In this document: positions 51,807 through 60,892 of the stretch, piece after piece
Position numbering within the stretch: position 1 is the first letter of the stretch
How the letters are laid out: each line of letters begins with the position of its first letter
Source of the DNA: Mycolicibacterium helvum
GTDB taxonomy: Bacteria; Actinomycetota; Actinomycetes; Mycobacteriales; Mycobacteriaceae
Direction: 5' to 3'
Assembly (NCBI RefSeq): GCF_010731895.1
Contig: NZ_AP022596.1
Location: forward strand, 3,968,001 to 4,032,000
DNA: 64,000 bases
Made by a program: the position numbers and the translations under genes
Notes under the pieces: model-generated
Database searches by the model: none
Told to the model about the DNA's origin: nothing
The model's input: the letters and a program-made list of their open reading frames with translations, nothing else

Positions 51807-52790
51807 TCAGGTCCGGGCGGCAGCCTCTGCAAGCCGCGTCAGGGTGCGGGCCGTGCGGATGGTCTCGGCTGCGGAAATCTCGGCTTCGCGAAGTCCACGG
51901 ACGACGTCAGCGAAGCTCTCCGTCTCGAGGAAGTAGGCGTTGTCCGATCCGACGGCGATCGATTCCTCGGCGCCGTCTTCGCGGATCAGCTCGACGCAGT
52001 GAGGTGACTTATGGCTGTACCAAGGGCATTTCACGCTCGCAGAGCCAGTCGATCCAACGACGGTGACGCCGTATCCGGAGTGTGAACGCATCGAACAGTC
52101 GACCGTCGCCACTGCACCGCCTGCGTACAGCAGCTGGGCATAGAACCGTTCGTCGACACCCTGGGCGGAACGCACGGCGGTCGCGTGCACCGACGCCGGT
52201 TCCGCGTCGAGCAGATAGTTGCTCATGCTGACGGGATAGGACCCGACGTCACGTAGGGCGCCCCCCGCCATGTCCGGGTGGAACCTGATGTCGGTCCCCA
52301 CGTCCTCGGCGCTATAGGTGAACCATGCTCTGACGGTGTGAATCTCGCCGATCTCGCCGTCAGAGACCAGCCGCTTGAGGGCATGGGTCTTTGGATGATG
52401 CCGGTACATGAACGCCTCGGCCAAGTGAAGACTCTTCGCGTCGGCCAACGCGAAGAGCTCTTCTGCCTCGGCGGCGTCGACCACAAACGGCTTCTCGCAC
52501 AACACGTGCTTGCCCGCGAGCAGAGCCTGACGGGTCCAGTGTCCGTGCAGATGGTTGGGCACCGGGATGTACACGCAATCCACGCCGTCGTCGCCGAGCA
52601 GCTCTTCATAGCTTCCGTGCGCGCGGTCGATGCCGTGTTCGTCGGCGAACCGCGCGGCGCTGTCGGCATTTCGCGAACCGACGGCGACGAGTTCGTTCTT
52701 CGACGAGCTTTGGAGCCCGGGGATCACGTCGGCCGCGATACGGGCCGTCGACATGAGCCCCCAGCGCATCCGTCTTGACGCCTTCGTCAT
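51807..52790 (-). CDS. Gfo/Idh/MocA-family NAD(P)-dependent oxidoreductase
   Basis: A 327-aa dehydrogenase with an N-terminal Rossmann fold (RWGLMSTARIAADVIPGL, VAVGSRNADSAARFADEHG), the conserved VLCEKPF lysine motif (near residue 98), and a C-terminal alpha/beta domain with MAGGALRDVGSYPVSMSNYL (the Asp/His-region of the active site). Known members oxidise inositols, xylose or other sugars. Its place in a cluster with an MDR and a creatininase-family hydrolase suggests a sugar or cyclitol substrate. It starts 40 bases after the SDR stop on the same strand. Confidence 0.85.
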   Translation of the reverse strand: MTKASRRMRWGLMSTARIAADVIPGLQSSSKNELVAVGSRNADSAARFADEHGIDRAHGSYEELLGDDGVDCVYIPVPNHLHGHWTRQALLAGKHVLCEKPFVVDAAEAEELFALADAKSLHLAEAFMYRHHPKTHALKRLVSDGEIGEIHTVRAWFTYSAEDVGTDIRFHPDMAGGALRDVGSYPVSMSNYLLDAEPASVHATAVRSAQGVDERFYAQLLYAGGAVATVDCSMRSHSGYGVTVVGSTGSASVKCPWYSHKSPHCVELIREDGAEESIAVGSDNAYFLETESFADVVRGLREAEISAAETIRTARTLTRLAEAAART

Positions 52791-52830
52791 TGGCTGCTCC
52801 GATCGGGGCCTGTGGCTGCCTGGGGAGCCG

Positions 52831-53661
52831 CTACTTGGCGAGCATCCCGGCGTCGATGGCGAACTGGGTACCGGTGACGTATCTGCCGTCGTCCGACACC
52901 AGGTAGAGGATCCCGTTGCTGATGTCTTCTGGCTCCACCCACGGGGTGTCGAGCAGGTGGATCACGCCGAAACCTTCGATGGCGTCTTCCAGACTCGGGT
53001 CTTCCAGGTCCGGCCGAAACATCTTGCGCACACCGGAGTTGGTCATCATCCTGGTGCGGCAGTTGCTGGGATGCATCGAGTTCACCCGGATGTTGTGCGG
53101 GGCCAACTCGTTCGCCAAGGCCTTGGCCAGCCCGGTGACGCCGTGCTTGGCGGCGACGTAATGGCCGATCTCGTTCAGGTTGCGCAGACCGGCAGTGGAG
53201 CTGGTCAGGACGATTGCTCCGCCGTTACCGGCGTCAATCATGTGTTTGACACTGGCCCGAACCGTCTTCCACACCCCGGTCAAATCGATGTCCATCATCT
53301 CCTGCCACTGCGACTCTTCCATCGTGGACAGGAATCCGTAAGTGCAGACTCCGGCGTTGGCCAGCACGATGTCCAGCCGGCCGAACTGCTCGACGCCCTC
53401 GTCGACGACGGCGGTCAGTGCGGCCAGGTCCCGAACGTCTGCCACCCGGGCGATGATCTTGCCGCCGGCCTCTTCGACCAGACGCACCGTTTCGTCGAGG
53501 TCGGCGTTCGACGCCATCTCATAGGGCGCAGAGGGAACCGGCGCGCAGATGTCCACGGCGATGATGTTGGCCCCCTCTTCGGCGAGCTTCACCGCGTGGG
53601 TCCGGCCCTGGCCGCGTGCAGCGCCAGTGATGAATGCAACCTTACCTTCTACTCTTCCCAT
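52831..53661 (-). CDS. Mycofactocin-coupled type short-chain dehydrogenase (second)
   Basis: A 276-aa SDR that fits the TIGR03971 group even better than its neighbour: GKVAFITGAARGQGRTHAVK, NIIAVDICAPVPSAPYEMAS, HYVAAKHGVTGLAKALANEL (YxxxK) and the C-terminal insert MTNSGVRKMFRPDLEDPSLE. Such enzymes hold NAD(H) tightly and need mycofactocin to turn over. No mycofactocin biosynthesis gene lies in the window. It sits 53 bases behind the XRE-cupin regulator gene, in the same direction. Confidence 0.88.
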   Translation of the reverse strand: MGRVEGKVAFITGAARGQGRTHAVKLAEEGANIIAVDICAPVPSAPYEMASNADLDETVRLVEEAGGKIIARVADVRDLAALTAVVDEGVEQFGRLDIVLANAGVCTYGFLSTMEESQWQEMMDIDLTGVWKTVRASVKHMIDAGNGGAIVLTSSTAGLRNLNEIGHYVAAKHGVTGLAKALANELAPHNIRVNSMHPSNCRTRMMTNSGVRKMFRPDLEDPSLEDAIEGFGVIHLLDTPWVEPEDISNGILYLVSDDGRYVTGTQFAIDAGMLAK

Positions 53662-53714
53662 TGCTCTGCTCTTTTCCGTTTCGGATTGTTATTTGGCGAC
53701 GATAAATGCAAGTG

Positions 53715-54329
53715 TCAGAACGATTTTGGTGTGTCGACCCAGATGTACTCGCTGACGCCGGCTGCGACGTTCTCGATCTTGTGCGGTACGTCGCTGCGGA
53801 ACCAGATGGAGTCTCCGACATCGAGGAAGTGCACTTCGTCGTTGAGTGTGACCTTGAATCGGCCGCTTAGCACCATTCCCCACTCCTCACCCTCGTGGGT
53901 GTAGAGCTCGTCACCGGTGGAGGCGCCCGGTTCGTATCGACCGTAGATCGCCTCGAGCACCTCCGAGGAGTCCGGGGACGCCACTTCGAAGTGCACGCCT
54001 TGGGCCTTGATGGAGGAACGTTGGTCATCCCCATCGGCGTTCGGGGTGAAGGCAACAGCCTTGCGTGACGCGGCGCGGATGACGTGGCCGTTGGCCTGAG
54101 ATGCTGTGGTGAAGAAATACGTGATGCTGGTGCCGAGCGCGGCGGCGAGACGCTTGAGTGTGGAGATCGACGGTTCGGTCTTGCCGCGCTCCACCTCGCT
54201 GATCACGGACGAGGAGATCTCGGCACGCTCAGCTAGTGCACGGATCGAGAATCCGTGCTCGGTGCGCAAGCTTCGAAGTCGCGCACCGATCGATTCCAAG
54301 TCAGCCGGATCATCTTGGGCTTCCGTCAT
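53715..54329 (-). CDS. XRE-family regulator with C-terminal cupin domain
   Basis: A 204-aa regulator. The XRE HTH covers about residues 13-68 (LRSLRTEHGFSIRALAERAE, VISEVERGKTEPSISTLKRLA). The cupin (about 105-200) includes YEPGASTGDELYTHEGEEWG and LDVGDSIWFRSDVPHKIEN. This PuuR-like architecture usually represses polyamine, amine or sugar catabolism and senses a small ligand in the cupin. The ATG follows GGGAGG. It is embedded in the transporter/catabolic cluster and is the best candidate to bind the GTTCGG-N4-CCGAAC dyads. A related element, ATTCG-G-CGAAT (54351-54361), lies before its own start. Confidence 0.88.
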   Translation of the reverse strand: MTEAQDDPADLESIGARLRSLRTEHGFSIRALAERAEISSSVISEVERGKTEPSISTLKRLAAALGTSITYFFTTASQANGHVIRAASRKAVAFTPNADGDDQRSSIKAQGVHFEVASPDSSEVLEAIYGRYEPGASTGDELYTHEGEEWGMVLSGRFKVTLNDEVHFLDVGDSIWFRSDVPHKIENVAAGVSEYIWVDTPKSF

Positions 54330-54505
54330 CGCAACCTCCCTCGCAAAGTCATTCGGCGAATCACCAACTGCAATAGTTGTCGGCCGCGAATGTCCAATTC
54401 CATATCAAACTTATCGTCTCGATTCTAACTTGTCCGGTCGGTCTTCTTGACCAAAGCTGGCGGCGAAAGTCGGTAAATAGCTTGAACTTCCGCCGCCAAC
54501 CAAAC

Positions 54506-55678
54506 TCAGGCCCCGATACCGAGCTTGAATTGGTTCCAGATCTCGACGCGTTTGCTCAGATTCTCGACGGGCTGGAAAAACTTGAGCCCCTTGAAGAAGT
54601 TCTCACCGCCCGCTGTAGCGGGAATCAGTGTTGCGTCGAGCGCTTCTTGGTTCAGGCCCGCCGATACAGCCTCCGGCGAAGTGGCCTGAGCCAAACTCAA
54701 GGTGCCGGAATTCCCACTGGCGGCGATGAATCGGGCCTGCCACGGCACCGTCATCGTGTAGTTGATGAACTTGTACACCGAGTCGATTTTGGCGGCGCCG
54801 CCCTTGGTGATGGCGTAGTTGTCGCTCCACGCCGGCACGCCCTGCTTGACCTCGTTGTTGACCAGCAGGGTCTTGCCTTCCTTTCTCAACGCTGGCACCG
54901 AGGCGATGTTGTTGAGGTAACCGATCGTGGCTTCACCGCTGGCGAACTGCGTGGTTTGATCATTGAAGCCACTGGTCAATCGCTTGATCTGCGGCCGAAG
55001 CGCACTGAGTTTCTCCTGCACCTGGGTGAACTGTTCAGCAGTGAGGTTGTACGGGTCGCTCATTCCCAGCGCCAAGGGGATCATCGGAAGTACCGCTGTG
55101 GGGTCGTCGAACAGTGAGACCTTTCCGGCGAAGGCCGGATCCCACAAAATGTTCCAGTCGTTCGGCTGGCCCTTGTCGTCGAGATACTTGGCCATCTCAG
55201 GCGTATTGGGAATGCTGCCCGGTAGCCATGCCAGCGGCTGATCGCCCCAGTTGTAGAGCACGCCGTATTGCTTGCCACCCGATGAAGCCACCGTCTTCCA
55301 ATCGAATCCCGGGCTGGGGGCCGCGGCCACCTTGTCGGCGTCGATCGGTTCGAGCAGGTCTGCCTTGGCATAGTTGTCGAACCACCCGGAGGTGACCAAC
55401 GCGATGTCGAACTGGTTCGGGTTGGCCTTGACCTTCGCGAACATCTCGTCGGCAGATCCGACGTTGACGACGTTGACCTTGATGCCGGTCTCCTTGCTGA
55501 ACGCATCGAGCCAAGCCGGATTGTGGTACGTCTCCCACGAAAGCACGTTGAGCGTATTGGGATCGCTGGAGCCCGATCCACCACACGCGGATACCCCTGC
55601 GCACACCAGCGCAGCGATCATGAAGGCGACGACAACGCGCAATGGTCTGCGCAGCTCCCACCGGGGTGTGTTTTTCAT
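54506..55678 (-). CDS. PotD-type ABC transporter solute-binding lipoprotein
   Basis: A 390-aa periplasmic-type binding protein from the ATG at 55678 (GGAGAAG ribosome site). The signal sequence ends in a lipobox (CAGVSACGGSG). The mature domain is of the spermidine/putrescine-binding type (LNVLSWETYHNPAWLDAFSK, YGVLYNWGDQPLAWLPGSIP). It is the binding protein of the ABC system whose permeases and ATPase lie upstream in the same operon. The ligand could be a polyamine, but related proteins bind other small cations or sugars, and the enzymes nearby do not look like polyamine enzymes. Confidence 0.88.
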   Translation of the reverse strand: MKNTPRWELRRPLRVVVAFMIAALVCAGVSACGGSGSSDPNTLNVLSWETYHNPAWLDAFSKETGIKVNVVNVGSADEMFAKVKANPNQFDIALVTSGWFDNYAKADLLEPIDADKVAAAPSPGFDWKTVASSGGKQYGVLYNWGDQPLAWLPGSIPNTPEMAKYLDDKGQPNDWNILWDPAFAGKVSLFDDPTAVLPMIPLALGMSDPYNLTAEQFTQVQEKLSALRPQIKRLTSGFNDQTTQFASGEATIGYLNNIASVPALRKEGKTLLVNNEVKQGVPAWSDNYAITKGGAAKIDSVYKFINYTMTVPWQARFIAASGNSGTLSLAQATSPEAVSAGLNQEALDATLIPATAGGENFFKGLKFFQPVENLSKRVEIWNQFKLGIGA

Positions 55679-55736
55679 GACTTCTCCTGAAATGTTGTGC
55701 GAGTGGTGCATTCGGCAATGTGCGGGCGTCGGTCGG

Positions 55737-56633
55737 TCAGTTGATCCCCAATCCGGCGAGTTGTCTCTCGCGGCGACGAGCTGAGGTGACCAGCAGGATG
55801 ACGGCACCACCGATCAGGACGAGACTGAAGGCGCCGATCAGTGTGAACACGGCATTGACTTCGGGGGTGAAGCCGAAGCGCAGCAGCCCCCAGACGTAAA
55901 CGGGCAGCGTCGGCTGAGTGCCGGCCAGGAAGAACGACACGGCGATCTCGTCCATCGACAACGTGAAACCCAGCAGGCAGGCCGCAAGCAGCGACACCCG
56001 GACACCGGGCAGCGTGACGTGCCAGAACGTCTTGATGCGGCCCGCACCGAGATCCATCGACGCGTGCTCGATGGACGGGTCCATGGTCTTGAGTCGCTGT
56101 TGCAGAATGAACATCACCAGCGGTGTGATGAACGCGGAATGACCGATCACGATTGTTACGAAACCCGTTGGTATCTCGCCCAAATTGAAGACCACCAGAA
56201 GTGAGATTCCCAGCACCATGCCTGGCGCGACGAGCGGGACGGCGAGCACGGCGTCGAGAATTCGTTTGCCGCTGAACTCCAAACGTTGAGCGATCAGGGC
56301 GAAGGCGAAACCTGCCACGGCGCTGACGAACACCGCCACGAGTGCGACGCGCAGGCTGTAGAGCACGGCCGCGATCATCGCGTTGTCGGATAGGAGTTCG
56401 CGGTACCACCGCAGCGTGAACCCGTCCATGGGCCACGTCTGCACGGGGCTGCCGTTGAAGGAGAAGAGCGCCGTTGTGATGAGCGGGGCGTAGAGGAAGG
56501 CAAAGACGGCGAAGAGGAACAGCAGGCCGACGACAAGGCCGGGTTGGACCTTGCGCCGGCGCCGTGGCGGCACCCGATGACGCTCGGTGCCGGCTGCAGC
56601 CGTGACAGTGGGCAAAGTCGGTGCGCTAGTCAT
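55737..56633 (-). CDS. PotC-type ABC transporter permease
   Basis: A 298-aa inner-membrane permease with six predicted helices (first: LVVGLLFLFAVFAFLYAPLI). The cytoplasmic EAA-like loop near residues 195-215 (EHASMDLGAGRIKTFWHVTL-PG) contacts the ATPase. The start overlaps the PotB-type gene stop by 8 bases. It pairs with that permease to form the channel for the ligand delivered by the PotD-type proteins. Confidence 0.9.
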   Translation of the reverse strand: MTSAPTLPTVTAAAGTERHRVPPRRRRKVQPGLVVGLLFLFAVFAFLYAPLITTALFSFNGSPVQTWPMDGFTLRWYRELLSDNAMIAAVLYSLRVALVAVFVSAVAGFAFALIAQRLEFSGKRILDAVLAVPLVAPGMVLGISLLVVFNLGEIPTGFVTIVIGHSAFITPLVMFILQQRLKTMDPSIEHASMDLGAGRIKTFWHVTLPGVRVSLLAACLLGFTLSMDEIAVSFFLAGTQPTLPVYVWGLLRFGFTPEVNAVFTLIGAFSLVLIGGAVILLVTSARRRERQLAGLGIN

Positions 56634-57540
56634 AGCGGGCCTCGGTACGGGTGAACAGGGAGATGACCGCCAGCACCAGCAGGCCGGACAGGGTCACGAC
56701 GATTCCGATTGCCGAACCGAGCGGCCAGTTGTTGGCGATGCCGAACTGCTGCAACACGATCGAGCCGAGCATCGTGCCGGATAGGCCGCCGACCATGGCC
56801 GGGGTGACATAGTCGCCGAAGGTCAGCACGAAGGCGATGGCGAAGCCGACTGCCGCACCGCCCCGGCTCAGCGGCCACAACACCGTCCGGAATGTGGTCC
56901 ACGGAGAGGCGCCGCAGTCACCGGCAGCTTCGCTGATATGGGGTGGGATTCGTTCAAGTGACACGAAGACACTCAGGAAGACGTAGGGGATCGCGACGTA
57001 GGTCAACGTGAGGATGACCGAGATCTGGGAGTACAGGATGTTCTTGGGGACAGCGTCGCCGAAAGCCCCGACGAGGATGCCATTTTCGCCAAGAATGATC
57101 TTCCAGGCGAAGATGCGCATCAGATAGCTGATCAACAACGGCACCAGGACCAGCACCGCGACGACGATCTTCACCCGGCCGAAGTAGCGCACGACGATGA
57201 CCGCGGCGATGTAGGCGATGACGGTGGCGATCAGTGACGAGCTCAGAGCGGTGACCAGGGTGCGCCAGAACAACGTCCGATATACCTCGGACTCGACCAG
57301 CGCCTGGTAGTTCTCACCGGTCAGTGACTTGGTGACCGTCCCGAAGTCGTTCTTCCACAGGCTGTTGACGAACAGCATGACATTCGGCAGCACGATCAAG
57401 GCGAGCGCCCAAGCGAATGCGGGTGAGGCCTTCAGGTAGGCCCGCAGTTCATGGATCAGGTTACGCCGCTTGGGAGGTGGTGTTGGAGCGGACCGGGAAC
57501 TCGTGTCAGTGATCAGTTCATCGGTCAGTTGAGCGGTCAT
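56626..57540 (-). CDS. PotB-type ABC transporter permease
   Basis: A 304-aa permease from the ATG at 57540, sharing the overlap ATGA with the ATPase stop. A cytoplasmic N-terminus (to about residue 35) is followed by six helices (FAWALALIVLPNVMLFVNSL first) and the EAA-like loop EAAGDCGASPWTTFRTVLWPLS. It forms a heterodimer with the PotC-type permease. The longer upstream frame begins inside the ATPase gene and was not used. Confidence 0.9.
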   Translation of the reverse strand: MTAQLTDELITDTSSRSAPTPPPKRRNLIHELRAYLKASPAFAWALALIVLPNVMLFVNSLWKNDFGTVTKSLTGENYQALVESEVYRTLFWRTLVTALSSSLIATVIAYIAAVIVVRYFGRVKIVVAVLVLVPLLISYLMRIFAWKIILGENGILVGAFGDAVPKNILYSQISVILTLTYVAIPYVFLSVFVSLERIPPHISEAAGDCGASPWTTFRTVLWPLSRGGAAVGFAIAFVLTFGDYVTPAMVGGLSGTMLGSIVLQQFGIANNWPLGSAIGIVVTLSGLLVLAVISLFTRTEARYD

Positions 57541-58655
57541 GACGCGTGGTCCTGCAGGATGACCGGCGCGGTCAGCGACCACCCGACCGGCACGGTGTCG
57601 CCCACGCGCGGGCCGGTGTCGGCGGGTCCAACTCCGGAGACGCGGGACACGATCGTTTGGCCCTGTACGGATAGCGTGATCTCTTTCTCATGACCGAAGA
57701 AGATGACATCCTCGACGACGCCGCTGTACAGATTCGGTTGGCCGGCCGCCGATGCGCCGACCTGTACGCATTCGTAGCGAAGGCTGACCGTGGGGGCGGC
57801 GTGCGACACGGTGTCCTGAGTGTTCATCGACAGATCGCCGACGCTGATCCGGGTGGAATCGGCGCGACGGGCTTCCAGAAGGTTGGTCTTGCCGATGAAG
57901 TTGGCTACGAAGGGTGTGGTGGGGCGGTTGTAGATCTCCGAAGGAGAGCCGACCTGCTCGACCACTCCACGATTCATCACGGCGATCCGGTCGCTCATCG
58001 CCAGTGCCTCGCCCTGATCGTGCGTCACATAGATGAAGGTGATGCCGACGTCGCGCTGGAGATTCTTGAGCACCGTCAGCATGTGCTCGCGTAACTTCAG
58101 ATCCAGGGCGCCAAGCGGCTCGTCGAGCAAAAGGACCCGAGGTTGGGCTACCAGTGCGCGTGCCAGGGCGATGCGTTGGCGCTGGCCGCCGGAGAGTTGA
58201 TGGGGGAGACGACCCGATGCTGCCGTCATCGAAACTCGTTCCAGGGCTTCGCCGACTCGGGTCTTGATCTCGGACTTGGAGACCTTCTGCATCTTGAGCG
58301 GATAGGCGACGTTGTCGGCGATCTTCATGTGTGGGAACAGCGCGTAGTTCTGGAACACGGTGTTCACCGGTCGCCGGTAGGGAGGGACGTCGGTGACGTC
58401 CTTGCCTGCGATGCGAACCTCGCCGATCGACGGCTCCTCGAAGCCGGCGATCATCCGCAGCGTTGTGGTCTTGCCGCAGCCACTGGAGCCCAGGAGCGAG
58501 AAGAACTCGCCTTCCTGGATCTGCAGGCTGATCTGATCGACGACACAGATGTGGCCGTAGAACTTAGAGGCGTTGCGAAGCTCGACCACAGGCCCACGTT
58601 CCGCGCCGTTCACCGTCGATGACGGTGTGGATTTCGCTTTCCAACTGATTGTCAT
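57537..58655 (-). CDS. PotA-type ABC transporter ATPase
   Basis: A 372-aa ATP-binding subunit with Walker A LLGSSGCGKTTT, a Q-loop, the signature LSGGQRQRIALARAL, Walker B VLLLDEPLGALD and the switch His in YVTHDQGEA. The C-terminal 120 residues form the TOBE/regulatory domain typical of Pot and maltose-type importers (SLRYECVQVG). An AGGAGAAG ribosome site lies nine bases before the ATG. It energises the importer formed with the next three genes. Confidence 0.92.
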   Translation of the reverse strand: MTISWKAKSTPSSTVNGAERGPVVELRNASKFYGHICVVDQISLQIQEGEFFSLLGSSGCGKTTTLRMIAGFEEPSIGEVRIAGKDVTDVPPYRRPVNTVFQNYALFPHMKIADNVAYPLKMQKVSKSEIKTRVGEALERVSMTAASGRLPHQLSGGQRQRIALARALVAQPRVLLLDEPLGALDLKLREHMLTVLKNLQRDVGITFIYVTHDQGEALAMSDRIAVMNRGVVEQVGSPSEIYNRPTTPFVANFIGKTNLLEARRADSTRISVGDLSMNTQDTVSHAAPTVSLRYECVQVGASAAGQPNLYSGVVEDVIFFGHEKEITLSVQGQTIVSRVSGVGPADTGPRVGDTVPVGWSLTAPVILQDHAS

Positions 58656-58719
58656 AAATCCACTTCTCCTGGGGGCGGGTGTTTGAGATGGGCCTGTGGC
58701 GGAGCTTCGCCGTCGCGGG

Positions 58720-59592
58720 TCAGGCCTTCTGAACGTACTTGCGGTTGCGGATATCGACCTTGACTTTCTTGAGTTCCTCGACTGCAGCCGCGAGGTGATC
58801 GGAGAATCGCTCGAAGATCTGCTCGCCCTTCTCGGCGGTGGCGCGGAAGGGATTGCCGATGACGCCGTGCGGGGCCATCTCCTGGTGCTCCATCGGGAAG
58901 TAGAAGTACTCGTAGCCCTGGAACTCCACGTCGGGGCTGGCGTCGACCTTCTTGAACGACGAGGGCAACCAATCGGGTGCCTGTGCGCGAGTGTCTATCC
59001 CCCGTTCGAGCTTCACGTTGGCCGGGTTGTAGGCCATCATGATCGAGGTCTCCTGCTCGCTGGCGTGCCAGCCGGCGGTCTCCTCCTTGGAGTTCTCCAT
59101 GAGGTCCTCGATGATGCCGAGGTAACGCTCACCGTAGGGCTTGAACATGCCCAGGAGTGCGCCCGTTTCGTAGCGCAGCTGCCGGAATACCTCGTCGGTG
59201 GCCTTGGTGTTGGAGGTGTGGCCGTTGACGAAGATGATCCTGTTGAAGCCGTGGTGGATCAGCGAGCGTGCAGTGTCGTGGATGACTGCGCGCAGAGTCT
59301 CGCCGCGGAAGGTCAGGGTGCCCTGGCCGGTCTCGGGCTCGCGGAGGTGGTGCGGGCTGTAGCCGGTCCAGATCGGTGGGCCGTACAGGACGTTGGCCTT
59401 GTTCGCGGCGCGCTTGGAGACCTCCATCGCGTTGTAGATGTCGGTGCCGATCGGCAGGTGGTAGCCGTGCATCTCGACGGCTCCCATGGGCACCAGGATG
59501 GTGTCCCCGGTGGAGAGATACTCCTGGATATCCGGGGGAGCCAGATCGGTCAGCAAGCGGGAGTGCAGTTCGGCCACGTTATAACCTTTCAT
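58720..59592 (-). CDS. Creatininase-family metal-dependent hydrolase
   Basis: A protein of 290 aa from the ATG at 59592 (an ATG at 59625 and a TTG at 59637 are alternatives). Creatininase-fold metal ligands are visible: the Glu and His of GAVEMHGYHLPIGTDIYNA with the following Asp, FVNGHTSNTKATDEVF, and the Glu of WHASEQETSIMM. The family includes creatinine amidohydrolase, MftE and hydrolases acting on cyclic compounds. Next to an MDR dehydrogenase of the scyllo-inosose-type, a ring-opening step on a cyclic diketone is conceivable (inference). A perfect 8-base dyad lies just before the preferred start. Confidence 0.85.
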   Translation of the reverse strand: MKGYNVAELHSRLLTDLAPPDIQEYLSTGDTILVPMGAVEMHGYHLPIGTDIYNAMEVSKRAANKANVLYGPPIWTGYSPHHLREPETGQGTLTFRGETLRAVIHDTARSLIHHGFNRIIFVNGHTSNTKATDEVFRQLRYETGALLGMFKPYGERYLGIIEDLMENSKEETAGWHASEQETSIMMAYNPANVKLERGIDTRAQAPDWLPSSFKKVDASPDVEFQGYEYFYFPMEHQEMAPHGVIGNPFRATAEKGEQIFERFSDHLAAAVEELKKVKVDIRNRKYVQKA

Positions 59593-59597
59593 CGGTT

Positions 59598-59617
59598 GGT
59601 CCGATGCAGATCGGACC
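59598..59617. promoter_or_regulatory. Perfect dyad GGTCCGAT-N4-ATCGGACC before the creatininase-family gene
   Basis: Two exact 8-base inverted repeats flank GCAG, 5 bases ahead of the preferred ATG. It could be an operator or an mRNA hairpin influencing translation. If the more upstream start is right, the dyad lies within the coding region. Confidence 0.55.
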
Positions 59618-59686
59618 GTAATCATGGTGCTATTCAATTAATTTGGAGCGGGCGGCCGATCCGGGTTCGCCGGATCGGCGCCCGGG

Positions 59687-60850
59687 TCAGAGTTGCGGCT
59701 TGACGAGGATCTTTCCGTTGCCGCGGGCCTTGGTCTCATCAATGGCCTCGACGAGTCCGGCCAAGGGGAAGCGACGCGTGATCGCGTTTTCCATGTTGAT
59801 TCGCCCGGCGGCCATCAGGTTGATGACGTTGGGGAAGTTCCACGACCCGGAGTGGCCGACGGTGCCGTAGACCGAGCCGGCCTTGAGCATGTAGCGGATC
59901 AGATTCATGGTCGCCGGCTGAGCGTCCATTCCGGCGATCACCACCTTGCCGCCGACGCCGAGGGTGTCCTCGATCGGGCCCATCACGGCCTTGGAGTTTC
60001 CGCTGGCCTCGACGACCATGGCCGCACCGTCACCCTTGGTGGCCGTTCGCACGACGTCGCCGGGGTCCTCGCTCGACGGGTCGATGACCCGGGTGGCGCC
60101 CATCTTGCCGGCCAGCTCGCGTCGGCCCGGGAGGGGGTCGATTGCGAAGATCTGAGCGGCGCCCGCCGCGGCAGCCAGTGCTACGGAGGCCAATCCGATC
60201 GGACCTCCGCCGAACACGACGACCGAGCCGCCGGGCTTGAAACCGCCAGCGCGCGTGAACATCCCCTCGTAGGCGACGCTTGTCGGTTCGGTCAGCGCGC
60301 CGACTTCGAGGGCGGTGTCCTCGTCACCGTAGCGTTCGAGGACACCGTCGAGGGACCAGGCGAACCGCGAGTCGACCTTCACGTACTGGGCAAAGCCACC
60401 GTCGAGGGTGAATCCGAGATCCTCGATGTAACCGCACTGGTTCCAGTAACCCCCCCGGCATTCCCGGCACTTGCCGCACCATTGGATCTCCTCGACGGCA
60501 ACGAGTCCGCCCACCTCGAACTGATGAACGTCCTTGCCCTTGGCCACGATCCGACCGGCGAACTCATGGCCGGTGATGACGGGTGTTTTGAGGTGATACG
60601 GCAACAGCAGATAGCCCTCGTCGTCGGTCTCGAACATGTGCACGTCCGAACCGCACAGGCCGCAGGCGCCAACCTCCAACACCAGCTCGCTGGGACCTGG
60701 TGCCCCTGGGTCGGGCACCTCTCGGACGTCGACGGTGGGGTTGCGGTAAGCGTCGTTGGCGATCGCTGCCCATCTCCGGGCGTGATCGGCCTCGGAGATG
60801 CGTGCGCCCGGTCGCGGGCTCCATTCCGCCTCGAGAACAACCGCTTTCAT
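59687..60850 (-). CDS. Zinc-dependent MDR dehydrogenase, scyllo-inosose 3-dehydrogenase/polyol-type
   Basis: A 387-aa medium-chain dehydrogenase with catalytic-zinc motifs GLCGSDVHMFETDDEG and ITGHEFAGRIVAKG, the structural-zinc loop CGKCRECRGGYWNQC, and the NAD segment VFGGGPIGLASVALAAAAGA then AIDPLPGRRELA. The 40-residue N-terminal extension (EAEWSPRPGARISEADHARR) and overall layout recall the Thermotoga-type inosose dehydrogenase (IolM) rather than simple alcohol dehydrogenases. That likeness is from memory and should be treated as a hypothesis. It lies between the aldolase and creatininase-family genes. Confidence 0.8.
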   Translation of the reverse strand: MKAVVLEAEWSPRPGARISEADHARRWAAIANDAYRNPTVDVREVPDPGAPGPSELVLEVGACGLCGSDVHMFETDDEGYLLLPYHLKTPVITGHEFAGRIVAKGKDVHQFEVGGLVAVEEIQWCGKCRECRGGYWNQCGYIEDLGFTLDGGFAQYVKVDSRFAWSLDGVLERYGDEDTALEVGALTEPTSVAYEGMFTRAGGFKPGGSVVVFGGGPIGLASVALAAAAGAAQIFAIDPLPGRRELAGKMGATRVIDPSSEDPGDVVRTATKGDGAAMVVEASGNSKAVMGPIEDTLGVGGKVVIAGMDAQPATMNLIRYMLKAGSVYGTVGHSGSWNFPNVINLMAAGRINMENAITRRFPLAGLVEAIDETKARGNGKILVKPQL

Positions 60851-60892
60851 CGTTAGCTCCGTCTTCTAGTTCCGTATGAGCAGGGGGTCAGG

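Noticed and set aside
58696-60856. Long plus-strand frames of 335 and 387 codons
   Set aside because: They are exact shadows of the creatininase-family and MDR dehydrogenase genes, which carry full family motifs on the minus strand.
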